This document shows positions 63,120 to 64,000 of a DNA stretch of 64,000 bases, piece by piece. This DNA comes from an uncultured Lachnospiraceae bacterium (GTDB lineage: Bacteria > Bacillota > Clostridia > Lachnospirales > Lachnospiraceae), in assembly GCA_951800145.1 (NCBI GenBank), contig CATOJE010000009.1, forward strand, positions 1 to 64,000, given 5' to 3'. The translations under genes were made by a program, and so were the position numbers. Under the pieces are notes generated by a model. It was not told the origin of the DNA. It was given only the letters and a program-made list of their open reading frames with translations, and made no database searches. Position 1 is the stretch's first letter; each line of letters begins with the position of its first letter.

Positions 63120-64000
63120 TCAATCCTTCCCCTCCCAGCCCGGAAAGTTCTCATTCAAATATGCCTTCCAGTCAAACACCGCCTCCACCGCCTGAATCGC
63201 TACCTGGATCATACTGTCATCCGGCTCCTTTGTAGTCAGATTCTGCATCCACATGCCCGGACGGCTTAGGAGATCCACCAGACGGTTATCACTCCGCCCT
63301 GCCAGGCGCAAAAATTCATAAGAAACCCCGGCAATTACAGGAATTAGTACAATCCGGCTGACGATCCGCAGCCAGATCGTATCCACACGTATCACCATAA
63401 AAAATAAAATACTAATTACCATTACTATTAAAAGGAAGCTGGTGCCGCACCGCTTGTGCTGCTTTGAGCTCTGCCTAACATTCTCCACCGTCAGCTCCAG
63501 TCCATGCTCAATACAGTTGATGCACTTATGTTCTGCGCCGTGGTACATAAAGGTGCGCCGGATATCCTCCATCCTGGAAATCAATTTAATATATGCAATA
63601 AAAATGCTAATGCGGATCAGCCCCTCTAATATAGCCATCACCGTGGGAGATGGGATAAACTTCCGGAAGACCCCGGCGATCAGTAGCGGAAATACCATAA
63701 ATATAACCACTGCCATGAGCACAGAAAACACCATCACCAGGCTCATCAGAGCCGTTTCCACCTTTTCCCCAAACACCTTATCCAGCCAAAGCTCAAATTT
63801 CCCTGGCTGGCTGTCCTCATCATCCTCAAAAAAGCTGGCAGACCATGTCAGTGTCTTCATTCCCAAAATCATGGAATCTGCAAAGCTGAAAATTCCCCGG
63901 ATAAAAGGAAGAGAAAAAAGCTTTACCTTCTCCGTCAGGCTTACATATCGGTCCTTTGCCACCTGGATCTCCCCGTCAGGCTTTCGGACAGCTGTGGCAT
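63120..64000 (-). CDS. DUF1385 membrane protein, partial (5' end beyond window)
   Basis: At least 293 residues, continuing past the window edge: the codons before the first internal GTG (63962) read ATAVRKPDGEIQVAK in frame, typical of the family. Contents: SFADSMILGMKTL, three or four membrane segments, and YHGAEHKCINCIEHG, the conserved His/Cys-rich DUF1385 motif. Function is unknown. Probably co-transcribed with prmC and prfA. Confidence 0.9.
   Translation of the reverse strand, partial: ATAVRKPDGEIQVAKDRYVSLTEKVKLFSLPFIRGIFSFADSMILGMKTLTWSASFFEDDEDSQPGKFELWLDKVFGEKVETALMSLVMVFSVLMAVVIFMVFPLLIAGVFRKFIPSPTVMAILEGLIRISIFIAYIKLISRMEDIRRTFMYHGAEHKCINCIEHGLELTVENVRQSSKQHKRCGTSFLLIVMVISILFFMVIRVDTIWLRIVSRIVLIPVIAGVSYEFLRLAGRSDNRLVDLLSRPGMWMQNLTTKEPDDSMIQVAIQAVEAVFDWKAYLNENFPGWEGKD

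Overview
The window looks like chromosome from a Gram-positive anaerobe of the class Clostridia, most likely family Lachnospiraceae. Pointers to this are AGGAGG-type ribosome sites, clear sigma-A promoters, a transcriptional TPP riboswitch, a clostridial-W/choline-binding-type L,D-transpeptidase, a TnpV-like protein, long-form LeuA and the gene order DUF1385-prmC-prfA. This is inference from gene content; no rRNA or species marker is present. I saw no tRNA, rRNA, CRISPR array, intact insertion sequence or prophage.

Left part (1-10.5 kb): a small TnpV-like mobile-element protein, a stand-alone SIR2-domain protein, a P-loop nucleotide-kinase-like protein, a degenerate NodB deacetylase, a CaCA antiporter, an AGCS symporter, a zinc phospholipase-C-like protein, a secreted metallo-beta-lactamase-fold hydrolase with a lipoprotein, a BCCT transporter, and an HPr-like protein that has lost both phosphorylation sites.

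Middle (10.5-43 kb): one 32-kb surface-polysaccharide cluster, all on the minus strand, led by a promoter at 43041-43069 and mostly with overlapping or closely spaced genes. It holds an ABC exporter (Wzm, Wzt with a C-terminal carbohydrate-binding-type domain), a complete GDP-D-glycero-alpha-D-manno-heptose pathway (gmhA, hddA, gmhB, hddC) and the first three enzymes of CDP-3,6-dideoxyhexose synthesis (rfbF, rfbG, rfbH). It also holds a LicD protein, two membrane acyltransferases, a DegT aminotransferase, several GT2 enzymes and five large polytopic proteins that look like GT-C transferases. DPM1-like GT2 genes lie near one end and at the other. The most striking part is a methyltransferase overlapping a protein with a kinase-like domain, a coiled coil, a GT2 and a GT4 domain, next to Wzt. 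This resembles the WbdD cap-and-ruler chain-termination system of E. coli O8/O9a, rearranged and in a Gram-positive. A GT2 + flippase + DUF2304 + polytopic-transferase group resembles the GacI/J/K/L side-chain module of streptococci.

Right of the cluster (43-50 kb, plus strand): an L,D-transpeptidase, a WbqC-family and DegT-like pair, then a TPP-riboswitch-controlled thiamine-precursor ABC transporter (thiX, thiY, thiZ) with a TatD nuclease-like gene. On the minus strand, 50.2-56.9 kb is a second glycan cluster (Wzx-type flippase, a tandem-GT2 fusion, GT2, GT8, UDP-galactopyranose mutase) with its own promoter.

The right end (57-64 kb, minus strand) is housekeeping: leuA with a 250-nt leader that contains a possible 29-codon upstream reading frame, glmM with a consensus promoter, then prfA, prmC and a DUF1385 gene that runs off the window.
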